From positions 1 to 64,000 of the forward strand of contig FWCC01000546.1 in the NCBI GenBank assembly GCA_900169235.1: 64,000 nucleotides of DNA. The letters run 5' to 3'. This DNA is from Zarea fungicola (Eukaryota > Ascomycota > Sordariomycetes > Hypocreales > Cordycipitaceae). A program made the position numbers and the translations under genes. Shown piece after piece: positions 46,462-58,276 of this stretch. Every line of letters begins with the position of its first letter. Within the stretch, counting starts at the first letter, position 1. Below the pieces are notes generated by a model. It was given only the letters and a program-made list of their open reading frames with translations, did not search any database and was not told the origin of the DNA.

Positions 46462-46992
46462 ATGTCGTCGACGCCAATGGACCTGGACCGCCCTGAGCGC
46501 AATGGCTCTTCGTCACTCAATATTCCCAGGTCGACGGCGCCAGTGTCCAACCTCTGCGACGTCATTTCCTCTTTCCGCCCGACCAAGGTACGACGACCGT
46601 TTATACTGATTGAAGCTCCACGCCGACTCGTTTTGATACCTTGATTGCGCATAGGCTAACTTCTTCCCCCCACCATAGCTTCTACGTCGCGAAGACATCA
46701 AAGATCCCCGCCAACCGCCGCATGTCCTCTCCATAGACTACAACGACGACGGCGAGCTGCTCATGACCTCAGCTAGCGACGAGACGCTGCAAATTTACAA
46801 CGTCCGAGAAGGCAAGCATGAAAAAAGTCTCGTCAGCAAGAAATACGGCGTCAAGCTCGCAAAATTCACACACACCAGCTCCAGCATAATCTATGCAAGT
46901 ACCAAGCAAAATAGTAAGGCAGGCCCTCTTTTCAACTCATTTTCATTTTTGTTTCATTATATATATATATTTTATGTATATATATATATATA

Positions 46993-47033
<41 letters not shown>

Positions 47034-47848
47034 CATGTACACAGCCTCTGACCGTCTCACCATTGCCAGATGCCATTCGATACCTCGCCACACATGACAA
47101 TTCCTTTATCCGCTACTTCGAAGGCCACGAGGGGCCCGTAACATCCCTCGCCGTCCACCCGGGCAGCGACAACTTCATCTCCTGCTCACAGGACAACACC
47201 GTGCGCCTGTGGGACACGCAGACCAAAAACTGGCAAGGCCAGCTCCTTCTACGCTCCCCTTACCTAGCTGCCTACGACCCTTCGGGTACAGTGTTTGCCG
47301 TCGGCTGTCCAAGCTCCGGCTCCGTGCTCCTCTATGACGTGCGCCACTACGACCGCGCGCCGTTTGCGACGATTGACATTGTCGAGCAGTGCCGCGGTGT
47401 CGACCGGAATCACGTCGTCCGCGGGTGGACAAGGCTCGAGTTCTCAAACGACGGCAAGTCGCTGCTGCTCGGCACCCGCGGTCCCGGTCATTTTTTGCTC
47501 GATGCGTTCGACGGCACGCTCAAGGCACACCTGCGCCGTCCCGGAGGGGCCACGCGCAGGTTGGCGGTCGGCGAGGGCGGTATGAGTGCTAACAGCAGCG
47601 GCGAGTTCGAGAGCAGCGGCGACTGCTGCTTTGCGCCGGACGGCCGGTTTGTCATTAGCGGCGCACGGCAGGACGTGCTCGTGTGGGATGCGCTCAAGGC
47701 CGCGGCCGCGGAGAACAAGGTCCTGGAGCCGGCCTGGACGCTGCCAGACAAGCGTGAGGCGGCCATCGTGGGCTTCAATCCGCGTTTCAACTTCTTTGCC
47801 ACAGCGGACACAGAGCTTCTGTTTTGGCTGCCAGATCCTCATGCCTAG
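46462..47848 (+). CDS. swd2: WD40 protein Swd2/WDR82 (COMPASS subunit)
   Basis: This protein belongs to the COMPASS histone H3K4 methyltransferase, and in yeast also to the cleavage and polyadenylation factor. Exons 46462-46587, 46679-46913 and 47070-47848 join to 379 residues. WD40 repeats are seen as LSIDYNDDGELLMTSASDET, GHEGPVTSLAVHPGSDNFIS, CSQDNTVRLWD, FSNDGKSLLLGTRG and DGRFVISGARQDVLVWD. The block YLATHDNSFIRYFEGHEGPV is diagnostic of Swd2. Intron 2 is 156 nt (46914-47069), stop-free and filled with TA and GA repeats. Reading it through would insert about 52 residues of Y/I and E/R repeats between WD blades, so it is called an intron with confidence. Confidence 0.92.
46957..47028 (+). 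repeat. (TA)n and (GA)n microsatellites in SWD2 intron 2
   Basis: TA tracts at 46957-46970 and 46977-46994 are followed by sixteen GA units at 46997-47028. The tract leaves the intron free of stop codons in the upstream frame. Confidence 0.9.
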
Positions 47849-48543
47849 GAAAAAAGAAGGCAGCGAAAGGGACATGAACAGGGGTGACAAAAATGGGATC
47901 AGAAAAACGGCGCACTTTTATTTATTGATTCGTTAGTTTCAAAACTAGCATGGGAAAGTCTGGATGGGCGTCTGGATTTATTTGCACATACGCTTTGCTG
48001 GTCAAACTCATACGCCAGCGGGCGCGCGACCAGTAATTGATATCCTGGGTGGCTCTTACACACACATATATAAGTATTGTGCTTGATATGGAAACATTAT
48101 GACATTTTAAAGTAAGATAAGAGATAATCCGAACACACAGAGGTACCAAGAAGGTACCATGCTAATGCATTTACAATCATTATAACTTAGCTATCTTAAA
48201 GTCCACGACGCCTTTGCATATCATGCCCAACATGTTGTAGCTTCAAGCCATTTCTTTTTCCTGCTGCAAAAGGCAGGATTTTCTCTCTCGATGCATATAA
48301 AAGACCAAATATATGAAAAAAAGAAAAGAAACTAGCCCCAATAAACTTGGCAAAAAAACAAAACAAAACTGCCCATGCTCTAGATTAAACGCCCCGAGTA
48401 AGATTCTGTTGTTGCCCTAAACATTATCATACTCAAAAGCTTGTCGCTTCAAAACTGCAGAGGGAAAAACTATTAAATGGTAATATAGACTGGAAATGGG
48501 ACAATAAATGCTCGTCTCGGTGTAAAAAGAAAGGTTCTGTTCA
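47849..48543. other. Convergent 3' flanks of SWD2 and the DUF7137 gene
   Basis: A/T-rich sequence with ACACACATATATA near 48058-48072 and an A-rich part near 48300-48370. No gene is seen. Confidence 0.5.
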
Positions 48544-49431
48544 TCAGTTGAGCCAACCAAGGCCAAGGACAGTGGCGAGACACATAGCCGTTGCAAACTT
48601 GAGCGACTGGCCACCGATAGCAGGGGACGCAGCGCTGGCGTGACAGCCAGGGCATTTCCAATCTGAAAGATTGACATAATACTGGCGAGCATACAAGCCA
48701 AAGCTGAGGGCTGGGTATGAGCCCAAATAGCCAGGATCGGGTTGGTCGTTCATCCCAATGTCCGAGTCCTTGACAATAAGGGAATACTGCTCAGTGAGGA
48801 GAGGCTGACTGGCATCATTTTGCTGGACCTTTGTGTCCCAAACATAATTGACCGCGGTCGCAAACGACATGTTGGCAGTCAAGGTCCAAGTGGCGCGGGC
48901 AGCTGTGCAACTGGCGAGGACGTCGACGGCCGTCGGGGTACCGAGCAAAGATGTGTAGTTCCAGCTAAACGTGACGTAGTCGCCAATTTTGTAGAGAGGA
49001 GTTCCGAGAGCCGTGGCAGCGGGCACAATTATGCTCACACCGCCAACAGGAGAATCTGGTGCAAAGGTTGTGTGTGTCGGCGCTGTGGTGGTCTGGTTTT
49101 TATTATTGTTGTTGCCAGACGCAGTTTTGCTCGGATCCGTTGGCGAGGCAGTGTTTCCGTTACCAGTCGTGTTTGGAGGAGGCTTGCCGCCAGTATCTGA
49201 CGGATTGCTTGGCGAGGGAGACCCTATAGAGCAGGTTAGTGACCGACTCACAAGCACAACGGCATAATCTCAGTCATCTTATCTCTTACCAGACGCAGAA
49301 GACGAGCTGCTGTCATCGGCGCGGACAAAGAGAGAATCGCGCTCAGGAAGCCAGTTAGGCCAAGCCGAGACCACAGGTGCAACCGAGGACATGGCCAGGG
49401 CCAGTTGCATTAATGTTTCCGCAGGACGCAT
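48544..49431 (-). CDS. DUF7137 GPI-type surface protein
   Basis: Function is unknown. Exons 49431-49290 and 49223-48544 flank a 66-nt intron; the product is 273 residues. A signal peptide is likely at residues 1-23 (LMQLALAMSSVAPVVSAW). A serine, asparagine and threonine-rich linker follows (about 45-95), suited to O-glycosylation. The DUF7137 domain begins at about residue 100 with GGVSIIVPAATALGTPLYKI and includes GDYVTFSWNYTSLLGTP, DVLASC and LTEQYSLIVKD. Cysteines of CPGC precede a C-terminal hydrophobic tail (KFATAMCLATVLGLGWLN) after small residues, consistent with a GPI signal. The family is common in filamentous fungi and presumably sits on the wall or plasma membrane. Confidence 0.8.
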
Positions 49432-50892
49432 GGTGAATGATTGAGCTGTAAATGACCAGACCGAGGCGAGGAGAAAATGAAAATGAAATGGCTTTGTTGT
49501 ACAACAGAAGCTGGCTCAAGGTGAGAACAGTCGGGGCGATGGCAGCAACAACGGTCGACACGTATAGTGGCTTGTTATGTTTTTCAGGTCCAACGGTGCT
49601 GGCCCAGACAAGGTTTCAACGGTGGAGGCTGCCAGTTACTTTTTAGTCATTGGTGGCGCGCGGGTCGGAAAAAAAAAACGAATGAAAGTCTATCGGGAGC
49701 AAGCTGATGACAGCAAAAGAGAAGCGAGAGTCGTAAAGGATTCAAGAGAATTAGAATGTACGGCGGGAAGCGAGAGTCGGTGGCCGGAAGCACAGCAGAG
49801 GGGCAGAAGCGGATGGGAGGTAGGGAGGAGGAAAACGACGATTTAGTATGGGATGCCAGCAAAATCTCTGGCGGTGTTGTCCAGAGTGTCTGAAAGGGGC
49901 GGAGCGGTCCTGTGGCCAATGTGTCTGTGCTAAGCTGCAGTCATTTTTAGTTGCCCAAGCAGTCGGCCGATTGCTGCGGGGCCTAGACTTGGGTGGACCG
50001 AATGTGCTTAAAAAGAAAAGTAGCAGATACGGTACTAACCGCGAAGTAGGTACTAAGGCTAGTAAATTTACTGATACTACCCCCGTACCCTGTTATTTAC
50101 AGCGCTGGTTTCGGGTGGCAACTGTGCACAGGACATCGTATCCGCGCCACAGTAACCACGTGATCTCGTGTTTTTTTCTTTTTGCTGCGTTGGCCATGCC
50201 TCAACAACTGCAGCAAAATGGAGCTGTAAAGGCAATAATTTCCGAGGTGGTGTATATCGCTTCCTTACTGGTTGACTGCAGATTTGAGTCTGTTTTCTTT
50301 GACTGGAATGCTCATCAAACTGCGAATGCAGGATTACTTTCTCCAGCATACCAGGGATTCCTTCTCTCCTGCTTGTTTGCCGCAAGACCAAGGTGGTAGA
50401 GGTGGAGCTGGTGCGTCTCCTCAGTACCTAGTAGGCAGTAGGTACTCCATACCTGACCATAATTACAAACGTGCCCTCCACAGCAAGATTTTAGGTCTCT
50501 GAATCCACTAAAATGGTCCTAAAATTAGACATGCGATCCGGCTGGAGCCGCCTTAAGCCATAGCTCCCGTACCACCAATGCAGACATCACGATATACATG
50601 TGGAAATAACCGAAATACTGTAAATGGCTCTATTTTGTGTCCGTTACATATTCAATACCAGAAATAAATTCTCGATGATTGCATGCACATTAGAATGCAC
50701 TGAAACGACGCGGCATCGCCAGCATGCCTCCGCCACATACAGCCTGCGTGCCGGCCGCAGCAGTCACTGGCACTGCTCGGCACGTGAGATATTCCTCACC
50801 TGGCAGCTGCCCTGCCACTTGCGCTCATCTTGGAGTCGGGAAATGCCCAAAATCTTCTCAAATCTACAAATTCTGCATTAATCTACTCCACC
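49432..50892. other. Divergent intergenic region
   Basis: This 1.46-kb stretch lies between the DUF7137 gene and the RRM gene. It has TACC/GGTA-type sequence at 50423-50449 (AGTACCTAGTAGGCAGTAGG). Small frames lack family character and no gene is called. Confidence 0.5.
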
Positions 50893-52152
50893 ATGGTCGT
50901 TTCATCACAGTCGGCGTCGGTGCATCGATCCCAGATCCTTATTGATCACACCGAATATGATCGTCTGCTTTTGGTCGAAGCAAAATACGGTAAGAAACAA
51001 TGGTAAAACTTTAGCGCGATTAAAAACTAATCAAGCCTAGGTAGTCTGTGCCAAAATCTAATTCGAGGCGGAGTCGACACAGCCGTGATCGAGGTAAGAG
51101 AACCAGCCAGTCTATATGGACTCTCTCTAATGCACGTGAAAAGCTTCTTAGTCAGGGCAATAATACGCAAAAGGACCAAAAAGCATCATTCGACAGCTTG
51201 AATGGTATTGAAGAGCAGGAAAAGTCTACACCGACCAGCACTATCGTGGATTATCGCGGTAGATCGCAGGGTGCTCCAAGAACAGGCCCATTTTATGACG
51301 TGCAAAAGCATGGGAACAGACAGGAAAGTGACTGTGAATCTGAATCTCCTCCCGAATCACTCACTTCCCATGATCAGAGCTCTCTGGACCCAGATGATTC
51401 GGTATCCGTTATAGATGGCAGACGTTCATATGAACGTGATACTAGGAGGACAGTGCAGCTAAACAACCTGCCTCTCACCACGACACATGCTGATATCGTT
51501 GGCACCATTCGAGGGGGTCCTGTTATTGACATCTATATCAATTTGAAGGAACATAGAGCTGCGGTATCTTTCGTCCACGGCCAGCACGCGAAAAACTATT
51601 ACGAGTTTGCTCAAGCATTCGGCGTGTACATACAAGGCTCCCAAGTTAGTTGCTCCGCCAGAATGCTTCCCATATCACCTCCCACGCTGACCGAGTCTAG
51701 GTTACCGTCTCATGGAGTGCCCGCCAGTTTGTTCTTGCACCATACATGGCGCAACAGATAAGAGGCGGTGCTTCTCGAAATCTCGTGATCCGCTACTATG
51801 ACAGACGAATCACGGCGGATTCCATTCGTGAGGACCTGGAGCATATCCACAATCTTTCCGTCATCAGCGTCGAATTTTCCGGGCTAGACTGCTATATTGG
51901 GATAAACTCCATCACTGCAGCGAACTTTGCACGCACTTGCATGATGAGTCGTCTGTGAGTACATGAGCCCTTTCCTATCTACCGCTGCTAACTTAAATAC
52001 ACAGCCCTTACAGAGGATCACGAATCGAATGGGGCCCCGACGAATGCATGCAGTCGTTGGATCAACTGAAGCGACTCAAGCATGCGCCCCCGACAAGGGT
52101 TTACAAATCTGCCAGCCTAAATCGATTTTCTCTGCTCCATCTCGATGATTGA
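50893..52152 (+). CDS. Divergent Nrd1-like RRM protein
   Basis: This is a predicted RNA-binding protein. Five exons (50893-50989, 51041-51093, 51144-51644, 51701-51954, 52005-52152) join to 350 residues, with every junction in phase. The N-terminal helix (YDRLLLVEAKYGSLCQNLIR) resembles the start of other fungal Nrd1-type proteins. A disordered S/D/E-rich linker follows. RRM 1 spans about 173-240 (RTVQLNNLPLTTTHADIVGT, core strand HRAAVSFV) and is followed by VTVSWSARQFVLAPYMAQQI. RRM 2 begins with GASRNLVIRYYDRRITADSI and ends RIEWGPDECMQSL. Both RRMs lack strong aromatic RNP1 residues, so RNA affinity may be reduced. It looks like a diverged paralogue of the sexual-differentiation regulator Nrd1. 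Introns are short (50-56 nt). Confidence 0.72.
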
Positions 52153-52742
52153 GACGAAATTAGGAGCGTCATGCATATTACGTCCCACAGGCATGAAGTT
52201 GCTATGCAAAGGACCAAACTGGTTAGTCGCTAGTTTTAAGGTAGACATATGAACTTTGACGGAACAAAATTGCACGCAGTTAGTTGGGACGGCGCTGGAG
52301 CAATCAAAACGCATCATTGAGTCAATAATGGCGACCAAGGACTACTATTTATCCTCAGCTTCTCCCGTGTTTATGCCCTGCGCCTCCTTTCCGGGTATAT
52401 TATCGCATTTGCCCATTGCATCCCACCCAAATCAGCCGCAAGAAAATGGCCCCTGTCGTATTCTCCTGCTTTGTGCAATAAAAATAAAAAGAAAAGGAGA
52501 GAAAAAACAAATAAATAAATAGGCAAGTTTTAGGGTGTAAAAGGTCCTTGCGCCGTTCCTTTTGAAAAATTGTCGGGGTCGTCGCAGGATATTGATAAAG
52601 AAAAAACGAGACACCCAAAGCTCTCTCCTGTCGACAAAAAACCGAGACCGTATAAATTTCGCAGAACAGTGTTAAGACTAAAATGACTCTCACAGACAAA
52701 CGAAAGAAAAGAGAAATTGGTGTTAAGAGATGGTTGTAACGC
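52153..52742. other. Convergent 3' flanks of the RRM gene and DCP2
   Basis: A/T-rich sequence with AATAAA-type runs on the plus strand near 52480-52520. No gene is seen. Confidence 0.5.
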
Positions 52743-55379
52743 TCACCGTGAGACAGTATTAGTGACGGATTGAAGATATCCCAGCAGGAAGCTCTCATCG
52801 GCAGGTGAGATAGGTGTCTGGCTACCACGGCGTGAGATATCGCCCGAAGAGCTGGGGTCGCCGGCTCCTCCAGCGGCAGAGGATGCAAGCGATGCAAGCC
52901 GGGACCGTGATACGTCCCGGGGTGCAGGATTGCCGTTGCCTATCTCGTGGATGGTGCCGCCAAGTGGTGAATGGGCCTGAAGCTGCGGTACTGTAGGTTG
53001 CTTGTTGCCGAAGAGGGAGAGCAACTGGCGTTTTTGGTCGGTGCCACCGCCGCCAGCATTGCCGGACCCAGAGAGGGCCGGCTGCTGAGGTAGCGGAGGC
53101 TGCTGCGGCTGCGGCTGCGGCTTTTGGCTCTGTGGAGCATGGGCTAGGTAGGGAGAGGAGACGTTGCTCTGCGCGGCAAGACTGCTTGCACGATGAGCCG
53201 GGCTGGGCTGCAATGAGTACTGCTGGTGGCTACCTGGCTGAAGAGACAGATTTTCTATGCCAAGCTCGACGGGGACTTCGGATGAGAGTTTGGGCTGGGA
53301 CGGTGCTGAGAATTCGGGCCTGAAGCCGGGCGCGGGTACGGCCTGTAGCTGCTGCCTTGGTTGTGCCGCAGGTGACTGCGGCCCGGCCTTTTTGAACATG
53401 CCCAGGAGTGCGCTCCGGTGCGTATCAGCAGGGGCAGGAGGAACATTCCTCGTATTTCCAGCTTGATACTGTAGCTGCTGCTGCTGCAGCTGTCGTTGTT
53501 GGTGCTGAAACTGTAGCTGTTGTTGCTGAAGCTGAAGCTGTTGTTGCTGAAGCTGAAGCTGTTGTTGCTGTTGCTGTTGCTGTTGCTGTTGCACCTGAGC
53601 GTTGAATTGCTTTTGCGGCGGCATTGCTTGTACGGGGATATGCTTCGGAGACTGATGAGGCTGCTGGGCCGGATATTGGCTATATGGCGGAGGGGGTGGA
53701 AGATTTTGTACTGCCGGACCCGCGGAGGACAGGGTGGGCGTTTCAATCATGGGCAGGGGTTCCTGTGGAACAGGAACAGGCAGTTGCTGAGGCTCAGATG
53801 GTTGTCTTTTGAAGGCGTTGAGGAGGGCCATGGACTGGCCCGTGAGCTGCATTGGTGGCACTCCATGCTGAAATGGCAGGCTGCCTTGTGGTACACTGGC
53901 CTGCTGCCACTGCTGGTATGGAGGACGAGGCATAGCGGAGTTTGTATTTGCACCTGATTCTTGGAATGCGCTGTTGTTGAACATGGCGCGCTGGATCTGA
54001 GGTGGAAGCGGCTGAGGGTGTACGAGCGGAATCGACTTTTGCGGCTGGTGCTGCGGAGCCCCCGGAGGCCCATGGGCTGCCGATGAGCCTGCGAATTGAT
54101 GCTGCTTCTGTGGTAAATTGACTGTACCATGCGGTAAAGAGAAAGATGCCGGCTGTTGCGGAACATGGACGTCAGCTGGCTGATGGTGCAGGTTGTCGTG
54201 GCGGTGAGGGTGCTGTGGTTGGGAGGCGTTGGTGAAGGTATGTCCATGTGATGTATTGGGCATATAAGTGCCTTCTTGTGCATGAATTAGAGAAGAATCC
54301 GGGTTGTTCGACTGTAAGATGGACAGCAGTGCACTGCCTTTGTCCCCTTGGGTTATGGTTGGCTGCAAGCCTTGTGTCGGCGGTTGCATCTTAAGCAAGC
54401 GCTGAAGTTCTCTTGTAGCGCCATCAAGACTAGCAATAGATGTTGGCTGCTGAAGATAGCTTGCGCCAGGATCCGTTGTGTACGTTTCGTCTTCCGTGTG
54501 TCCCTCGTCCACAGAGAGGTGGGCGTGCGAGGTAGGATAATTCAAGCTGGCCACGCGCATTTCCGCTTGTCGCTTCTGCGCAGTTACCCATTTTTTAAGG
54601 GGAACGAGAAATGGTGCAACCATGTAAAACTTGTTGGCCCCAACCACAGGCTCATTTTGGTTCTGCACTGTCTTCTTTCGGAATGCTGGGAGTTCAGACA
54701 GCTTGTACCATTGGATTTTGCTGATTTCTTTGCGAGTTTGTGGTTGGAAATTGTAGTCCATAGGGACATCGCGGAAGACGTAGAGACGTAGCTGCTGCTC
54801 CCGCATAGAAATTTCAATATATTTTGGTTTGCCCGTAGTTGGGACGAGGCCGTGGGCGCGAAGGTCCATGCCTGTCTCCTCGAAGACTTCGCGCACGGCG
54901 CAGTCCAGGTCATCTTCGTCCTTGTTGATTTTACCACGCGGAAAACTCCAGTTCGCGCCTTTCTTCCAGCCTTTGACCAGGACGACTGAGTCCATGTCAT
55001 GGTTGAGGAGGATGGCGCCACGGACGGGGATCCGTGTCTTGTATTGGAGAAAGACATCAAACGCGGCCATGTGGTTCTCGACGGAAAATGACGCCAGTAA
55101 CGGGCAGTGCTGAAAAATGCGCAGACAGAAAGTGCGTAGGGTCATGGATGGGAGAGAGGGGTCGAGGGGGCGGATAAAATCCTCGTAAAACCATTGGGCT
55201 TCCTCGACTTGGAAGCATATTCGTTCGACTGATGACAAGTCTTCCTGCGGAAGATTGATGATGAACCTCACGCAGAGGTCATCCAACCCTAGAAGCAAAA
55301 CAGTTAGCCATAGGAGCCGACAAAGTCAGCGCTTCTACTGTTTCTCACAATCTTCCAGCTGCATTTGCTGGCTCGCCAT
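52743..55379 (-). CDS. dcp2: mRNA decapping enzyme Dcp2
   Basis: This Nudix hydrolase removes the m7G cap and commits mRNA to 5'-3' decay in P-bodies. Exons 55379-55349 and 55288-52743 join to 858 residues; the intron is 60 nt and restores MASQQMQLEDWLDDLCVRFI. The N-terminal regulatory domain (about 1-95) is followed by the Nudix domain. Its box fits GX5EX7REUXEEXGU exactly (G129, E135, R143, E144, E147, E148, G150). The long tail is disordered, P- and Q-rich, and carries a glutamine block encoded by 53470-53592. It also has short leucine-rich segments like those binding Edc3 or Pat1 (for example SALLSILQ, ALLNAFKR, SALLGMFKK, RQLLSLFG). The stop codon overlaps a GTGAGC donor-like site, so a further short exon is possible. 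Confidence 0.93.
53470..53592 (-). repeat. Glutamine/leucine codon repeat in DCP2
   Basis: CAG/CAA runs interspersed with CTT/CTA codons encode QLQLQQQQ-type repeats. The unit QLQLQQQQ occurs twice in near-identical form, pointing to slippage. Length variation between strains is likely. Confidence 0.85.
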
Positions 55380-56489
55380 CGTTTCGTGTGCTGGTTAGAG
55401 ATGAATAGGTCGTCGCACCGAGATTCGCTACCAAGCTCGGGCTAAACTGGTGCGCAAGATGTGGCTGTGCAGCCGCGTGGAGGGTGGGTGGCGGGGCCGG
55501 TTTGGGCTGAGATGCATGAGCCACATGTGATTTTGGTTGCCCAATTGTGGCTTGCGCAGGTGGTTGAGTTTTGGCTGGATTTCTCAGGAATGATTATAAA
55601 TCTGGATTGTTGGGTTGTGTGATGGGTGCGTTGCTGAAATTAAGATCGCGCATGATACCGTTGGAAACTAGGTATTGCACACTGACTACCGCCAAAGGGC
55701 GATGTTTGATATTCACGTGAAGGGCGCCAGTCCACTACCTTTTAATTAACCACATTGGTATTAGCAGTAAAGGGACGAATGTGGACGTTGCCGCGCCACA
55801 GAAGGGACAAAACAGGGGAAATGTTTTCAGTAAATAGGAATTACCAAAACAGAGCCAGATTCTGTAGAACCATTGTGCGTAAGGACCTACTCTCTGGTAA
55901 AGGGAGTATTGCCTGGTTGTTAGGTTGTCTGTGGAAGGTATCGGCTAAAAATAGCTTTATAACAAGGTGTACTCCGTAAAGGTACTAAGGAACCGAGTAC
56001 AGTACCTAGTGCTGTCCACTGCAGGCCGGCGCTGGAGGCAGCCAAGAAGTGGTCGATCGAAAGCCAAGTGCCAAACCACGATAGGCTCTGGTGGCTGCCG
56101 ATGAGCGCCAAATTACATCATCATTCAGCTCCGTCCAGGGAACACATGGTACTCTTCCAGCGCCAAAACCGGGAACCCAAACTCAACAGTAAAATCATGG
56201 CCATGCGCACAAATCATAGATATATTAACCACACCGAATCCCGTTTGCGGGCCATTCTCACATCCCGAGTAAACCTTTGCATTGGCCTCCATTGCTTTAC
56301 TGCTGTTTGACATCTAAGCGCCGGGAACAATCGCCCTTCCTCCAATCGTCTCACTCGTTGTGGCGACCGCCCAAGCTCATTTTTATTTGGAAAAAGTACT
56401 TATTAGACCACTCATTCCTCGCAGCACTGCACAAACCTTTGTCGCGCGCACACACTGCTCCTGTTACACACGGCAGAACATCGCTGAAG
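55380..56489. other. Divergent intergenic region
   Basis: The DCP2 and DUF4112 promoters lie here. TACTCCGTA occurs at 55970-55978. Small frames have no family character. Confidence 0.5.
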
Positions 56490-57475
56490 ATGACGTCCAT
56501 GGTGGCTAAGATGGTTGGGAAGAAGATTCTGGGGGAGACGCTACAGAATAAATTCGGCAAAGAGGCAAGCTTGTTCTATCTCATTCTCAAGCCACCCACC
56601 ACCTTGCAGTTCACTGATACGCCGCGCGTAACTAGGATCCTTACTTCGAACAGGTCCCCGCGACACGATTGAATGGGAAGCCAAGCACTACGAAGTTCAA
56701 AAAGCAGAGAAAGGCTCTACCGCCGGGTATCTCTGAGCACGATGGCCAGGTCCTCACAAAGGTCAAACGGCGCGCATATCGCCTTGACATGGCTCTTTTT
56801 TCGTTATTGGGCATCAAATTTGGATGGGGTAGCGCCATTGGTTTAGTTCCCTTGTAAGTTTGATCACCGTAAATGTCCGTTAATACTTTAGGAGGCCGCC
56901 GCTAACAAAACGTCAGTGCGGGTGATGCGATTGATTGCATCCTGGCCTTGATGGTCATGCGCACAGCTGATCAGATTGAGGGCGGGTTGCCATTCTTCAT
57001 AAAATTTCAAATGCTTCTGAACATTGCGTTTGATTTTGCAATTGGTCTCGCACCATTCGTCGGTGATCTTGTCGATGCAATGTTCAAGGCCAATACGCGG
57101 AACGCCGTGCTTCTCGAGAAACACCTACGAGAGCAGGGCCAGAAGAATCTCAAGAGGGAGCACTTGCCGGTTCCCGACGTCGACCCTAGCGACCCGGAGG
57201 AATTCGACCGACTGCACCGTCTCGATGATAGAACTGGCGGCGGCCACCATCGCCACGGTCATGCCAACGAGCCCCCTGTGTACCACACACACGGCACAAT
57301 CCCCGCTCAGCAAGCTGGTGTAACAAGTAGCTCGATCGCGACTGTGCCACCGACAGCCCCAGATGAGGCAAGGGTTCATGAGAGCCGTGGGTGGTTTGGC
57401 CACAGCAAGAACCGGCCAGACGATCTCGAAATGGGCCATGCCAGGAGCAAGAAGCACAGCAGACGTTGGCAATAA
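56490..57475 (+). CDS. DUF4112 protein (predicted membrane protein)
   Basis: Function is unknown. Exons 56490-56564, 56636-56853 and 56917-57475 join to 283 residues. The first intron uses a GC donor (GAG then GCAAGC) and an ordinary AG acceptor. This choice gives NKFGKEDPYFEQVPATRLNG, the conserved N-terminal pattern, and no GT donor does. The DUF4112 domain covers about residues 50-170 (RRAYRLDMALFSLLGIKFGW, GSAIGLVPFAGDAIDCILAL, FDFAIGLAPFVGDLVDAMFK). Two GxxPxxGD motifs sit in hydrophobic segments, suggesting membrane insertion. The C-terminus is a hydrophilic histidine- and proline-rich tail ending in basic residues. Confidence 0.85.
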
Positions 57476-57768
57476 GGCTGTGGAAAAAGGTCCACTGTTC
57501 AGTGTCATAAAAAAAAGGAACCCTAGCCGTTAAGCTTTGCCGTAGACCTGGAAGAACGAACATGGAATGTGGTGTACACTTGAAATGTTTGAGGGAATGA
57601 AGATTAACGTATAAAAAGATACCAGTGCATGACGAAACTGCACGACATGATGTTCTAGCGAGCCCTAGCGAGTTATCTACATAGTATCAAAATGTATTTG
57701 AATACTTCCTGGGTCAATGGACGACCAATTCACCGAGCTGAGGCTAATAACTGTCTATTGGCCGAAAG

Positions 57769-57777
57769 TACGGAGTA
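57769..57777 (-). repeat. TACTCCGTA motif copy (minus strand)
   Basis: TACGGAGTA on the plus strand, partly repeated downstream as TACGGAG. It is one of four exact copies in the window. Confidence 0.6.
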
Positions 57778-58270
57778 CGGAGGAGTGACGGAATATTGGT
57801 GTATACCGGTTGCATGGGGCGACACAGGGGAGGTCGGGAGTGTAGTGTTACTGGAGTGACGGCTCTCCCTGAGCCCAGAGTTTGGCCGAGCGTCCCATCC
57901 CTTGTGGTCCACCTCCACGTTCAGCATTCACGATGGAGCCGTGAAAGCATTTCCGATGTGGTCTCCGAGCTCCCGCAAAACACTCGGTCTGAGGCGTAAT
58001 AGGTTCAACTCCAAAAACAGGCACTGGATCAGGCCCACCACCGGCGCGTGAGAGCTTGATTGTTTGCTGATTGATAAACCGTGCCTTGATGACGCCAGGC
58101 TTACCAAGGGACAAAGGGTGCACAGGTAGGCGCGGGCACAGCCCCTGCAATCCTGCAAATCAAAGACAAGCAGGATGAGGCTCAAACTGGCATGGGCTCT
58201 CTAAACCAAAGCTTGGGCGGCACCGCCTCACTGGTACGACCGAGCTACCTCGACGCGCGAGCTGCAGTTC

Positions 58271-58276
58271 ACGCGT
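58271..58276. promoter_or_regulatory. MluI cell-cycle box (ACGCGT)
   Basis: A palindromic ACGCGT about 380 bp upstream of the RNR2 start codon. MBF-type factors bind this sequence to drive G1/S transcription of nucleotide-synthesis genes in yeasts. Its function here is inferred. Confidence 0.55.
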
